Assembly: GCA_024803745.1 (NCBI GenBank)
Contig: JANJXV010000020.1
Span: forward strand, 18,702,777 to 18,766,776
Length of the DNA: 64,000 nucleotides
From: Megascapheus bottae
Taxonomy: Eukaryota > Chordata > Mammalia > Rodentia > Geomyidae
Direction of reading: 5' to 3'
Each line of letters begins with the position of its first letter. The first letter of the stretch is position 1. A model generated the notes under the pieces. That model made no database searches. It was not told the origin of the DNA and saw only the letters and a program-made list of their open reading frames with translations. Positions 11,786-23,239 of this stretch are shown here, one piece after another. Position numbers and translations under genes: made by a program.

Positions 11786-12384
11786 AGAAAAACATAGTCG
11801 CAAAAGTAGAGAGACAGCCAACAAACTGGGAAAAAATATTCACCAACAATACATTTGACAAATGCTTAATATCCAGTATCTACAGGGAACTCAGGAAACT
11901 AATCCCCACCAAAACCAATGAACCATTCACTAAATGGGCAAGGGAACTAAAGAGAGACTTATCAAAAGAAGAGATTAAAATGGCAGAAAAGCATATGAGA
12001 AAATTTTCATCATCCAAGGTCATAAGGGAAATGCAAATAAAAACAACCCTAAGATACCACCTTACCCCAACAAGAATGGCCAAAATTTTGAACTCAGACA
12101 ATGACAGTTGCTGGTGGGGTTGTGGAGAAAAAGGAACCCTACTACGCTGCTGGTGGGAATGCAGACTAGTTCAGCCACTCTGGAAAGCAGTGTGGAGGTT
12201 TCTTAAAGAAATGAAAATAGACTTTCTCTACAATTCCGCCATGCCACTTCTGGACATCTATCCTGAACATCATGACCCAAGATATTATAAGGACACCTGC
12301 TCAGCTACATTCATCTCAGCACTATTCACAATAGCCAGGCAATGGAAACAATCCAGATGCCCTACTGCAGATGAATGGTTATAG
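11786..12384 (+). pseudogene. L1 ORF2 C-terminal fragment, forward segment
   Basis: It reads [35 protein letters not shown], the Cys block CWWGCGEKGTLLRCWWEC and ALFTIARQWKQSRCPTADEW, then stops early at 12382-12384. The expected continuation (a VYIYTMEFY-type motif) is present downstream in another frame. It is the terminal portion of a protein usually about 1,280 residues long. Confidence 0.88.
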
Positions 12385-12864
12385 AAAAATGTGGTATATA
12401 TACACAATGGAATTCTACATAGCCAACAGACAAATAAAATAATAGCATACACAGGAATGTGGATGAATCTAGAGCGAATCATGTTGAGTGAGACAAGTCA
12501 AGACCTAAGGAACAAAAGGCGCATTGTATCCTTAATAGGTGGGTACTAAATCCAAAGACTACAAAAGCGAGGACTCAATAACTGCATATCCAATGCTATG
12601 GACATGGTAATGGAAATATAAACATAACTATATAGACATAAAAACCTATGACTCTACAGACATAATGTTTTATTTCATAAATTAATATGTTTCTATGACA
12701 TACAAACCCTTAGCCTAATTTTGATTAAGTTCTAAATACTAAGTCCCAGTGATTGTGAATAGATTCCCTTCTTGAACACTTGTTTGTTAAACTTGTCATT
12801 TAAAATATGATGTAAAAATCAATGTTAATAAATTCTTTAATAAAAATAATAAAAAATTCTTTAC

Positions 12865-13290
12865 ATGATTTTTTAAATTGACAATAAAATTTTGAACATT
12901 TATGAGACATATACTGGAGAGAATTTTAATTATAATGACAAGATGAGCTCCTTAACCTGGCTCTGCTCAACTCTCTTCTCAACTAATCTCTGATTTTCAT
13001 GTTTAATTTTCATCTTTCCACTGTCCAGTTCTAGGAAGGCTGCTAAGTGAGATGAGACTAAAACCTGCTGCCTAATCTGTTTACTTTCCTCACTCCGTAC
13101 TCATTCTCCTCATTCTCCATCACTCTCCCCCCATGTCATCACACCAGCCTTCCTTCAGTGAGAATCCTGGTGTTTAATCAGCATCCCCTCTTGTAAGTCA
13201 AGTTTCTTCTCATTCGTCATTTTCTCACATTTCCACATTTCTTGGTTATATGCATAGTAAAGCCAAATATTTTTTCCTGATCAAAAAATT
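12865..13290. other. Low-copy sequence between L1 and duplication copy B
   Basis: Pyrimidine-rich around 13080-13240; no gene or repeat recognised. Confidence 0.45.
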
Positions 13291-13515
13291 CCTAACCAAA
13301 TGAAAGTAAGAACACAGAAACATCTGAAAAAACATGTTAGTATTTGTGGAATGTAAATTACTAAATTGAGGCTGGAAGTGTTACATAGTGGTAGGGTCCT
13401 TGCCTAAAATGCATGAAGCCCTGGCTTCAATTCCTCAGTGCCACATACACAAAAAACCAGAGGTGGTGCTGTGACTCAAATGGTAGAGCTCTAGCCTTGA
13501 AAGCTCAAGAACAGT
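13291..13515 (+). repeat. Local duplication, copy B (with IDL-Geo SINE)
   Basis: Second copy of the 10251-10476 block: about 75 bp of flank, then an IDL-Geo SINE from about 13366. After 13515 a short insertion-like segment separates it from a SINE end ('cccaggactg') near 13540. Single-base differences are scattered, which indicates an old event. Confidence 0.87.
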
Positions 13516-13544
13516 GCCTTAACTAAAAGGGAATTCACCCAGGA

Positions 13545-16230
13545 CTGTCCCAGGTCAACAACACCTTACTGAATGACAGTTTTCACTGAGATTTCTCATG
13601 TGTATTGTAGTATATGTTGAAACAATTCACCCTCCATTATTTTTTTTCATTTGTATATCTACATATTTAGCAAAATAACTTTCGGGCATTTTTTTCCAGT
13701 AATATAAAATCAAAATGAATAAATGTTTGTTTGCTTATTTACTTGTGATTTCAAATTCTACAATTTCAAACTTTGGGAAGCTTAAACTGGTCCAGTAGAA
13801 CTAAGGAAATATTGTACATGAGTCTAAGAGAGAATTCTGCATTACTCTTCCTTATACAGAAGAATACTGTGGAATTTAATTATTTTTCATGAAATCTAAT
13901 AAATACAGCTTGAATAGTATAATAATTTTAAATGGTAATCATAATCAAAATTTCTCCTTTCCAAAAATACAATAGATCAAACTATTATATATTTCTAAAC
14001 TGAATTTTTGAAGCCAGATTTTTTTTCTGTCAAGTAAAATCCTTAGTTGAAAAATTGATCATACTTTCTGATACTTTGCAATTCAATTGTATGTTATTTA
14101 AATGATAGGAAAATTTATCAGAATGTTGCTAAGTTTTCCTTATGGGTTTTCTTGTAAAAACTTATCACAAATATATGAGATAGTTAATGTTTTGCTTAAA
14201 AATAAAGTTTTTCACAAAAGTCATTGTCATATTAAGTTACTGTAGGCCTTCATTGTAATGGCCTGTTTTCAATTTCCTGTTAATATAAGAATATGAGGAT
14301 GCATTCTTTTTGAGTGATAAGTAATGGTCAACATATAAATATTCTATCAAAAGATAAAAAGGAGGAAATGAACTGAAACCATTTTAAATTATTCATGTGC
14401 CTTTGATGTTTAATATATTGCTTAAATAAGGAAATATCCTTTTTACTTACTTTTCAGGTTACAATTTTAAATCTTACTGGGCAGAATTTTTCCACTCTAA
14501 TAATAGAAATGCATGGGAATAAACGTAAGAATAGTACATGACTCCCAACGTTATATTTTCAAAGCTAATTTTCCCGGCACTCCAGACGTGGATCCAATTT
14601 TTTCCTGAAAGCTTCACTTTTTATGGAAACTTTCAACGCAGTACGTTTCTCCCTACTATATAAGCTATTGAATCTTCCACTTGTGTTCAGAGTAATAATA
14701 CCAATTATACAATGATCCTAGCTGGGTCATTGATATGAAAAGTCTTGATAGACTTCTACCCTCCAAGAATTATAAAACCATACTTATTTGTCTGGATTTT
14801 TTTTATTCAAATGGAGCTGTTGCCTTAATGTAGATCTATTTGTTCTCATGATAGCTATAGTTATATCTCATTTCTAAGCTAAGTTTGATAACTTCTTATC
14901 CACCTTTTCTCTAAAATACACAATATGTTATTCTCCTTCAAATATACCAATCACTAAATTATTAGTATCCTATATATATATTTAATATATATATTTAAGC
15001 TGGAGATACGGTCTACGAAAAGATTTATATGTATGTATGTTTTTTGCTCATTATCAACATATAATGATTATACACACAATATGTAAGCATAAGAAAATTA
15101 ATAATCTTGATTTAATAAAGATTTAATTTTAATATTATATTTCATTATATATATTGACTAATTTTCATCAGGAACAACAGAAAGAAAAATAAATGCATGT
15201 TGCAACATAGTCAAATAGTATGAAATCATATTTTTGTAATCTAGATCCTTTTGGAGACATTTTAACATGCTCATGCCAAGACCATTTTCCTGAGCAAGCT
15301 ACTAACATGGACTGACAAGTTTGTGTTCTTTCACAGTGTCAGAATTTATTGAACACCAGCAGAGTCATAAGATAACTCGACATCATGGGTTTTATTTCAG
15401 CAAATATTTCTGATTTCTCTTTGGAGTTGTGTACATGGCAACCCTCAATTCTTTAAGCCTTTCCCAACTTACTCATTAATAATCCTATACTAAATTACCT
15501 TCAAACTAAAATAATAAAACATGTATTATCCAGTTGTATTTGTTGCAGAATAAAAAAGTTGTCAAATGCAAAAAATGTAAGAGTGTTATAGAATTGAAGG
15601 AAGCAAGAATCAATTCTTAGACTACCATAAGCTAAAAAAAAGTCACTGAATATGTTATAGCTTTGAGTTAAGGAAGCCATCAGCAAGTTCATTAAGTGAA
15701 GGGCTCTATCGTATATGTTGCAAAGTATATTCCATCAGTAGCAGGAGTGAAGTTGAAGTCTCAGGGCAGATGGAAGCTTGGAATCTGGTCATTTCCTTGG
15801 TGCATGACATCATCCACACATCCTAGTGGTCCATGACTGAGTGATAAGCCAATGTTCCATGCTGAAATTTTCAGTTTTCATCCTTTTATTTATCTTAGGT
15901 GAGGATGCTACCTCATTTGTTGTTCTGTGTTTGAGAAGCTCATATGGCTTATGTCTTTGCCATAGTCCAAAAAGTCCAGGTGCTCATGTGTCCTTGATAT
16001 AAAATAGGTTTGCAGGTGGTATGTTTTATTAGTGTGAATAAATCATTTATTGTTTCATGCTTTATGGTTGCTCTGGGCAGATGGTAGTGTTTACTTACAT
16101 AGAAAAGGTACAGAATCCATTCTATTTTAGTAATTTTACTCAGAAGAGAGTAGAAATGGGGAAGGGAACAGCTTATTCTATATATCTCTGTGGAGATACT
16201 TAATATGTATGTATGTGTATCTATTATTCA
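13545..16230. other. Long low-copy AT-rich stretch
   Basis: About 2.7 kb without a transposon I can name. AT-alternating tracts lie at 14972-14998. No open frame shows coding character. Confidence 0.5.
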
Positions 16231-16235
16231 TAAAA

Positions 16236-16395
16236 GTGATTTTGGGGTTTGAACCCAGGGCCTGGCCACTGTCTCTAAGCTCTTTGTACTCAAGGCTAGC
16301 ACTCTACCACTTGTGTCACAGTGCCATATCTGGCTTTTTCTGGCAAGCCACGATCCTCAGATTACAGGCATGGGCTTCAGGAGCTTGGTTTCTCT
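16236..16395 (-). mobile_element. Truncated, diverged B1-Geo SINE, antisense
   Basis: On the minus strand, a short B1-like segment (atgcctgtaatctgaggatc, 16355-16378) runs into a Geo half with 'caagtggtagagtgctagcc' and an end near 'gggttcaaaccccaa'. The B1 head is shortened. Confidence 0.72.
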
Positions 16396-16486
16396 TTACT
16401 GATGTGTAAGCAAGATGTATATGTGAATATACACATGCATATATGTATATATGCATATATTTAGATATTAAAATTTTAGTTTTGGG

Positions 16487-16700
16487 GCGGGGAGTTTGGC
16501 CTAGTGGTATAGTCTTGCCTAGCATGCTCGAAGACCAGAGTTCGATTCCTTGGTACAACATATATAGAAAAAACCTGGAAGTGGTGCTGAGGCTCAAGTG
16601 GTAGAGTTCTATCTATCCTTGAGAAAGTCCGAGGACAGTGCTCAGGCCCTGAGCTCAAGGCCAGGACTGGCAAAAACAAAAACAAAAACAAAAACAAAAC
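16487..16700 (+). mobile_element. IDL-Geo SINE with (AAAAC)n tail
   Basis: A complete dimer. A four-base duplication ('tctatctatcc') lies inside the Geo half near 16612. The tail is a perfect run of AAAAC units at 16675-16698. The TSD is not evident. Confidence 0.87.
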
Positions 16701-16907
16701 ATATAATGTCTGCTTTGGTCTGACTGTGCCTCCTTTCCCACTGTCATATAACATAGTAAAGAATTTGGCTAAGTTGTGTTTGTGTTTTACCAATATTTGG
16801 AAAGAGCAAATTGTTGAGGGGTAAATGAAATATCTCACCAAGTAAATTTTCTAATAAATGGAGCTGGATTAAGATGATGAGCTGAAAGCATTTCCAATTA
16901 CCCACTC

Positions 16908-17015
16908 AAAAACTGGAGGTGGTTCTGTGGTATAAGTGATAGGGCCCTAGCTTTGAGCACAAAGAAGTTCAGAGACAGTACCCAGGCCCTAAATTCAAGC
17001 CCACCACAGACAAAC
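16908..17015 (+). mobile_element. Free-standing Geo module
   Basis: A Geo right half ('aactggaggtggttctgtgg' to 'attcaagccca') has no ID or B1 head before it. An (AAC/GAT)n-like tail follows at 17016-17050. It is either a 5'-truncated dimer or an independently mobilised monomer. Confidence 0.65.
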
Positions 17016-17050
17016 AATGATAACAACAATGATAACAACAACAACAAGAA

Positions 17051-17937
17051 TCTGCTTGACCTCTCAAGTCACTTCTCCCGTACATACATGAAGTCTATTG
17101 AAGAAGCAAAGAAGCCACACTTAAGCTAAACCTAATGCAATTTGTAGAGAAATTTGTAAGCAAACATATACATATATAAATTCCAAACATTTGAAAATGT
17201 TATAAACAAATATGCCCTTGTTCTTGTCTTGGGTCAACTGTCTTGATTATATTTGTTTTCTTTCTTCTGTAAATCATAAAAGATCCTATATTAATATTTT
17301 TATTCTAGCAGGCCCTTGCTACCGCCTCTCATTTAATCCTATAGTTCTTTAAGCCACACTGCCTTTTAATTAAAATCACCGTATCAGAATCCAACCTGTC
17401 TTCTAATCTTTGAAAAAACAGTTTCATCACCTTCCTAAAACTCCATCCTCTAAATAAGGGAAATCTTTGTCTTTGTAGTCTCTCAACTCTGCTCCTTTAC
17501 ACTGCAATTTTCCTCATTATCTAAATACTTATACTATATATAGACTAAACCAACATCAGGGTTCCTTTTGTTGATTTCTGTATGTTCTGTGTTTTTGTTT
17601 TATTAGTTTGTTTACCTGATTGTTTCTTCTTTGCTATACCTTTTTATTCTTTCATATCTTTTTTTTCCTCCTTGGTCATGTTCCCCCTTCTTTCTTACAG
17701 GCATGACTGTTTATCCTTATTCACTTCTCCTGTCTTCACATGCAGTGAGCCCTAACCCAACACAACTTTAACTCAAGCTTTTCTACTAATCTTAGTTCCT
17801 CTAATAAAGCTTTACTGCAGTTTCTTCTCAATGTACCTAAAGAACCTAGAATTGTTCCAACTGGACTACCTCCTTAATCACAGTCTTACTCCCACTTGGT
17901 TTAAGGAAAGCCTTCCTAAGATAAAAAGTACAACCTA
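17051..17937. other. Low-copy sequence, pyrimidine-rich
   Basis: T/C-rich in 17580-17700. No gene, repeat or structural RNA recognised. Confidence 0.5.
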
Positions 17938-17938
17938 G

Positions 17939-18120
17939 GGCCGGGAATTTAGCCTCATGGTAGAGTGCTTGCTAGCATGCATGTTCAATTCCTCAGTACC
18001 AAATACATAGAGGAAAAAAATCCGGAAGTAGTTCTGTGACTCTTGTGGTAGATCTCTAACCTTGAGAAAGCCAAGGACAATACTCAGGCCCTGAGTTTAA
18101 GCCCCAGGACTTGCAAAAAA
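17939..18120 (+). mobile_element. IDL-Geo SINE with internal deletion
   Basis: The left half lacks about 14 bp before its B box ('catgcatgttcaattcctc'). The Geo half is diverged, and the tail is (AAAT)n. The probable TSD is 'agtacaa' before and after the element. Confidence 0.82.
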
Positions 18121-18129
18121 TAAATAAAT

Positions 18130-18475
18130 AAAATAAGTACAAATTGTCATCAAAACAAATCTGAACAGAGGCAGTGAACTGCCTTACTTAGAACACAATG
18201 CACACATAATACCATGGATTGCAACATAAAATAGACTTTGAAATGAGTATCTTTAGTTTCAGTGGTAAGGAATCTCACACAGTGACTTGAGCAGGCTGAA
18301 ATGAAATCTTTGTCAGCTGAGACCAGTCCTGCCCTCCAGTCCATAAACCACCAGATAGTCATCTTAGGGAAGTTACAACAAATCCAAGTAACAGAACAGA
18401 GTAATGTGAAAATAAGGTAGTAGATATTGCAGGTAAAGCAGAATAATAAATCAAACAGCTAAAACATTGAAAACA
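18130..18475. other. Low-copy sequence
   Basis: Nothing recognised. The 70-codon minus-strand open frame at 18150-18362 is not supported as a gene. Confidence 0.45.
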
Positions 18476-18477
18476 CT

Positions 18478-18715
18478 GGATGCCGTGGCTCACACCTGTA
18501 ACCCTAGCCACTCAAGAGACTGAGATCTAAGGATTGTGATTCAAAACCAGCCAGGCACTCAAGTCCATCATACTCTTTTCTCCAACCAGCCACCAGAAAA
18601 CTGGAAGTGGTGCTGTGGCTCAAGGGGTAGGGCAGTAGCCTTGAGCTGAGAGATCAAGGACAACACTCAGGCCCACGGTTCAAGTCCCACGACCAACAAA
18701 AAATAAAAAATAAAA
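18478..18715 (+). mobile_element. B1-Geo composite SINE
   Basis: The 7SL/B1-like head 'ccgtggctcacacctgtaac', with a B-box-like 'tgattcaaaaccagcc', is joined through a 'ccagccaccagaaaac' linker to a Geo half. The Geo half has the B1-type variants (gagctgagaga.., 'aagtcccacgaccaac'). The tail is A-rich. Confidence 0.88.
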
Positions 18716-18719
18716 TAAA

Positions 18720-20837
18720 ATATTGAAAAATCCTATTAAAGATACCATGGGTAATTACAAGATCTCTTGGATTCCATAAAAAGCTCAAATCTACATGTGA
18801 TGAGATAGATGATGAAGAAGGAAACAAAACTAAAGGCACTGAGAACCCACTTAATAACGTCCCCAGTCTTCAAAGAGTACCATCCATGTGATCGAGGCAT
18901 ACAGAACATTAAACACCTAAGATCAGAGAAGAAATATACCCCGACACAAAACAGTAAATATGCTAAATACAATAAAGAATATTGAAAGCTGCAAAGGCAG
19001 AAGACAAATGACTTAAAATGGCAAGGCTATTAGGAAAACAGATTTCTTGATGTGATCACTAATTGCAAACAAGGCATGGAAAGGTTTAATTCAAGTGGAC
19101 ATGGACTACTATAGCAAGTAAAACTTTATTTTAGAATTGATTGTGATAAAAGAAAACTAAAGGAATCCATGAGTAGCATCGTAGCAAGTAGAACCACAGG
19201 GGCACATCCACTCTTTAGCCCTCTGGAGACACCATACTTGTGTAGCTCTCCATGCAACATTCCAAACTAAGGCACCACTACCCAAAATCCAAAACACCCA
19301 AGGGATTGAACTTCCCAAAGTGTGAGGCAGGTTTCTATTGAATCTAGCAATCCTATACAGAAGTCAGAGAAGATAATTCTCATGTTTTAACATTGAAAAT
19401 TTACTTAAGCCCATTCATTCTTGCTTTCCCTCATCTCCAGTTTGGAACAGTCAAGCCAGTCCAGTGCTTACCCAGTCATGGTGTTTTGAAAGTACATAAC
19501 ATGCTTAGTTTCACATGTACACAGCAGAGAGGAATTTTCTTCCTAGTGAATGATACCTTGAGTTCTACTCATGTCTGATTTGTGGGGCAGTAAGGAAAAA
19601 CTTTGAATGTAGAATTCAGACTCAATGCTAAAATTATTCAAAACTTTCCTAACTTTGAGGTCTGTTACAGCACAAAATTGCTATGGAAAAAGGAAACACA
19701 CTGCTTAGATAAAGAATTTGCTAATATTCTAGTCATACATCATCTATTTTCCACTACTGTGAGGGATAAAATTCTATTTATGAGTTATAATGATGAAAAG
19801 ACTAAGACACTGACTCATCACTGAAACTGTTCTTTTAAAGGTATTTTTCTTCAGATAACCAATTTCCTACTGAAAAATAATCCCAGAATATGATGTTAAA
19901 CTACTGAATTATTGTTATAGCTAGGTACTATTTGAAGTGAGTAGGCCATTAGCTTTCCATATACTATACATTGAATATGCTATTTATTCTTCTAAAATAG
20001 GAATCAATGTAAGATATATGCTTCAAGTCATTCATCACCATGCATATCATAATTTGTTTCAGGATGATTAAATTAAATACTTTCCTTGCAAAAGAAGGAA
20101 GAGATTAATAAATATTTCAAAAGAAGTCCCCTGTAATCTTTTTGATACTATTTCCTTGTCACAAGCCAAAGTCATAACTCAACCCAGTGCTGACAATTCT
20201 GTCACTTTCAAAATGATTTGTTAAGGTTAACTTATGCATATATAATGTTTACAAATTATAATGCACTGATTTGACAGAGATTGTATTTTACCTCTCCAAC
20301 AACAGATTTTGCTGTATTTTAATTAATGAAATCTCCTTAAAAAAACAAAACTGAACTTTCTATATGTTGCATTGATGAAATAAATTCACTTATCAGGAGA
20401 CATATAGTCACCTTTGGTTTCTGCACAAAGAAACTATTCTATTTCAGAAAATCTTACATCACTACCAGACATAAGAAACATTTTGTGAAGAACTCTTTAA
20501 AGCCTACGACAAGACATGAAAAATAAATTTACAAAAAAAATCTTTTAGTGATGATTGCTACAACATACCACCTGCAAGTAAGTTGAACTCATTTTTATTA
20601 AAATTCTGTAGTTAGCTTAATCTACTCAAAATGATATTGGAGCTAGAAGAGTGAGAGAGCTACATTACAGAGTTACAAAGAAAAGTTTGCTACAAAATTT
20701 TTAAAGTCTCTTGGTATTAAGAGTTGTAACTAAGCTAATTTATATTAGGAAGTCCTGAATGTACCGAAGGCCTATTTTTCTAGCCATTCTCTTGGCTTGT
20801 GTCTACCACCTACATCCTGATTACTACTCTTTTGAAT
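18720..20837. other. Low-copy sequence 5' of the large L1
   Basis: About 2.1 kb with no recognisable transposon. Open frames at 19393-19578 and 19603-19824 (plus strand) have no domain or exon signal that I can see and are not called. Confidence 0.5.
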
Positions 20838-20853
20838 CCATTCTGGATTTTTT
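20838..20853. repeat. Target-site duplication, 3' side of large L1
   Basis: 'ccattctggatttttt' here recurs exactly at 26095-26110 and brackets the antisense L1. The T-run merges with the complement of the L1 poly-A. Confidence 0.92.
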
Positions 20854-21145
20854 TTTGCATTTTTTGTATTGTAATTAGTAAAAGGGTTACATGATATTTG
20901 CCAGATACATTGATACCCTTTCACATGTCTTGGTACCCATTTCTCTCCCCCTCCTCCAACACCCCCCACCCATCTCGGTTTTCCCCACTTCCCTAGAAAA
21001 TTTCAAATATCCAAATACAAAGAAATTCAATATACCAGATAACAAAGTGAGATACTAAAAAAATATGAGATAACCAAGGGACGGCAAAGGAGATGAGAGA
21101 CAACATAGACCATTAAGGACAACAATCTAGTAGAGCCCAAGGTTT
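20854..21145 (-). other. L1 3'UTR
   Basis: It follows the ORF2 stop. It holds a purine-rich, G-rich tract (complement of 20938-20995) and a conserved terminal block also seen at about 3460, 28820, 34010, 45230, 48840 and 54540. It ends close to the poly-A. Confidence 0.88.
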
Positions 21146-23237
21146 CTACTGTTTATGACGAATGAGGGAAACCATTGAGCCTAAGTTCCTTTGAGTCTGG
21201 CTTACTTCACTTAATATGATTTTTTCTAAGTCTTTCCATTTCCTAACAAATGGGGCAATGTCATTCTTTCTGACAGCAGCATAGAATTCCATTGTGTACA
21301 AATACCACATCTTGTTGATCCACTTATCAACTGAGGGACATCTAGGTTGGTTCCATATCTTTGCTATGGTGAATAGTGCTGCAATGAACATTGTTGTGCT
21401 AGTGGGTTTAGTATGTCCTTCTTTCCGGATGGTTGGGTAAATGCCAAGTAGTGGAATTGCTGGGTCATAGGGGAGTTCTATGTTTAGTCTTTTGAGGCAC
21501 TGCCACACTGCTTTCCATAGTGGTTGAATGAGTTTGCACTCCCACCAACAGTGTAGTAGTGATCCCTCCTGGCCACATCACCTCCAGCATCTGTTATTAT
21601 TCATTTTCCTGATCCTGGCCATTCTAACTGGAGTGAGGTGGAATCTTAGAGTTGTTTTGATTTGCATTTCTTTTATGACCAGAGATGTTGAGCATTTCTT
21701 CATATGTCTATAGGCCATTTTTGTTTTTTCTTCAGAGAAGACTCTCTTTAAATCTTTGGCCCATTTTTTAAAGGGATGGTTGTTACTTTGGAGGTTAGTT
21801 TTGGAGTGATTTAATTTTTTGATTTGTTGATATATTTTAGATATGAGGCCTTTGTCCATTGTTTGGTTGGTGAAGATCTTATCCCACTCTGTAGGCTTCC
21901 TAATTAATTTACTAGCTATGTCCTTTTCCATACAAAAGCTCTGCAGTTTAATGCAGTCCCACTTATCCAGCCTTTCTCTGATTTGTTGTGACTCTTGGTC
22001 CTTATTAAGAAAGTTTCGACCTGTGCCAAGGAGGCCTAGTGTATCTCCTATTCCTTCCTGTAAAGTTTTCAGTGTGTCAGCTTTTACCTCCAGGTCTTTG
22101 ATACATTTGGAGTTAATTCTAGTGCAAGGTGACAAAGAAGGATCCAACTTTAGTTTTCTGCAGGTGCTTAACCAGTTCTGCCAGCACAACTTGTTGAAGA
22201 GGCTGTCTTTCTTCCATTCTATTTTTTTGGCTCCCTTGTCAAAGATTAGGTGGCCATAGGTCTGTGGTTTAATATCTGAGTCCTCAGTTCTATTCCATTG
22301 GTCTTCAGGCCTGTTCTTGTGCCAGTACCAAGCTGTTTTGATAATTATAGCTCTGTAATAGAGTCTAAAGTTTGGAATTGAAATTCCTCCTGCGCTGTTC
22401 TTTCTGCTAAGAAGTGTTTTTGCTATACGGGGTCTTTTATTATTCCATATGAAATGTTGGATTGCCTCTTCTATTTCTTTAAAGAATGAATTGGGATATT
22501 GATGGGTATTGCGTTGAATTTGTAGATAGCTCTTGGCAAGATTGTCATTTTCACAACGTTGGTTCTTCCAATCCAGGAGCATGGGAGGTTTTTCCATTTC
22601 CTTAGTTCTGCTTTAATTTCCTTTTTTAGGGTTTTAAAGTTTTCGTCAAAAAGGTCCTTTACATTTTTAGCTAAGCTAATTCCTAGGTACTTTATTTTCT
22701 TTGAGGCTATTGGGAAAGGAGTTTCTTTCCTGATTATTGCCTCGTTCCTCTCACTGTTGGCATAAAGGAAGGCAGTTGATTTTTGAGGGTTGATTTTATA
22801 GCCTGCTACTCTTCCAAAGTTTTGAATCAGGTCAAGGAGCTTGGGAGTAGAGTCTATAGGATTCTTTAAATACAGAATCATGTCATCTGCAAAGAGGGAT
22901 AGTTTTATTTCCTCTTTCCCTACTTGGATCCCCTTTATGCTTGCTTCTTGTCTTATTGCACTGGCTAGGAATTCTAGTACTATGTTAAAGAGGAGTGGAG
23001 AGGGTGGGCATCCTTGTCTCGTTCCTGATTTTAGAGGGAATGGCTTTAGATTTTCACCATTAAGTGTAATACTAGCAGTGGGTTTCTCATGCACAGCCTT
23101 TATGACATTGAGGAATGTTCCATGAATTCCTAGTTTCTCCAGAGCTTTTAACATAAAGGGGTGTTGGATCTTTCAAATGCCTTTTCCGCATCTATTGAGA
23201 CAATCATGTGATTTTTGTCCTTGCTCCTGTTGATGTG
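21146..23237 (-). pseudogene. L1 ORF2, 5'-deleted and broken
   Basis: Encodes the reverse transcriptase from the segment around [16 protein letters not shown] onward. The catalytic FADD is at 22882-22893, within [26 protein letters not shown] motif carries a P where L is usual. The thumb and linker regions follow, then the Cys-rich C-terminal domain. Breaks: a one-base shift near 23170, an indel near 22490, and an in-frame TGA at 21578-21580 just after NNRCWR. The last 120 codons read open to 21146. The endonuclease domain and the first RT motifs are absent. Only about 695 codons remain of the roughly 1,280 usual for ORF2p. Confidence 0.92.
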
Positions 23238-23239
23238 AG

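Larger units (their letters stand above)
11249..12850 (+). mobile_element. 5'-inverted (twin-primed) L1 fragment
   Basis: 11249 to about 11785 carries L1 ORF2 on the minus strand; from about 11786 the plus strand continues ORF2 and the 3'UTR. The inverted part ends near the motif IGERLDK and the forward part starts near [18 protein letters not shown], so only about a dozen codons are missing between them. This is the classic twin-priming outcome. The TSD 'aaaaattt?ctttac' lies at 11235-11248 and 12851-12864 with one mismatch. The 3'UTR differs from the younger copies here, so it belongs to another L1 lineage. Confidence 0.9.

Noticed and set aside
22559..23125. Plus-strand open frames opposite L1 ORF2
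   Set aside because: They are antisense shadows of the reverse-transcriptase codons on the minus strand.
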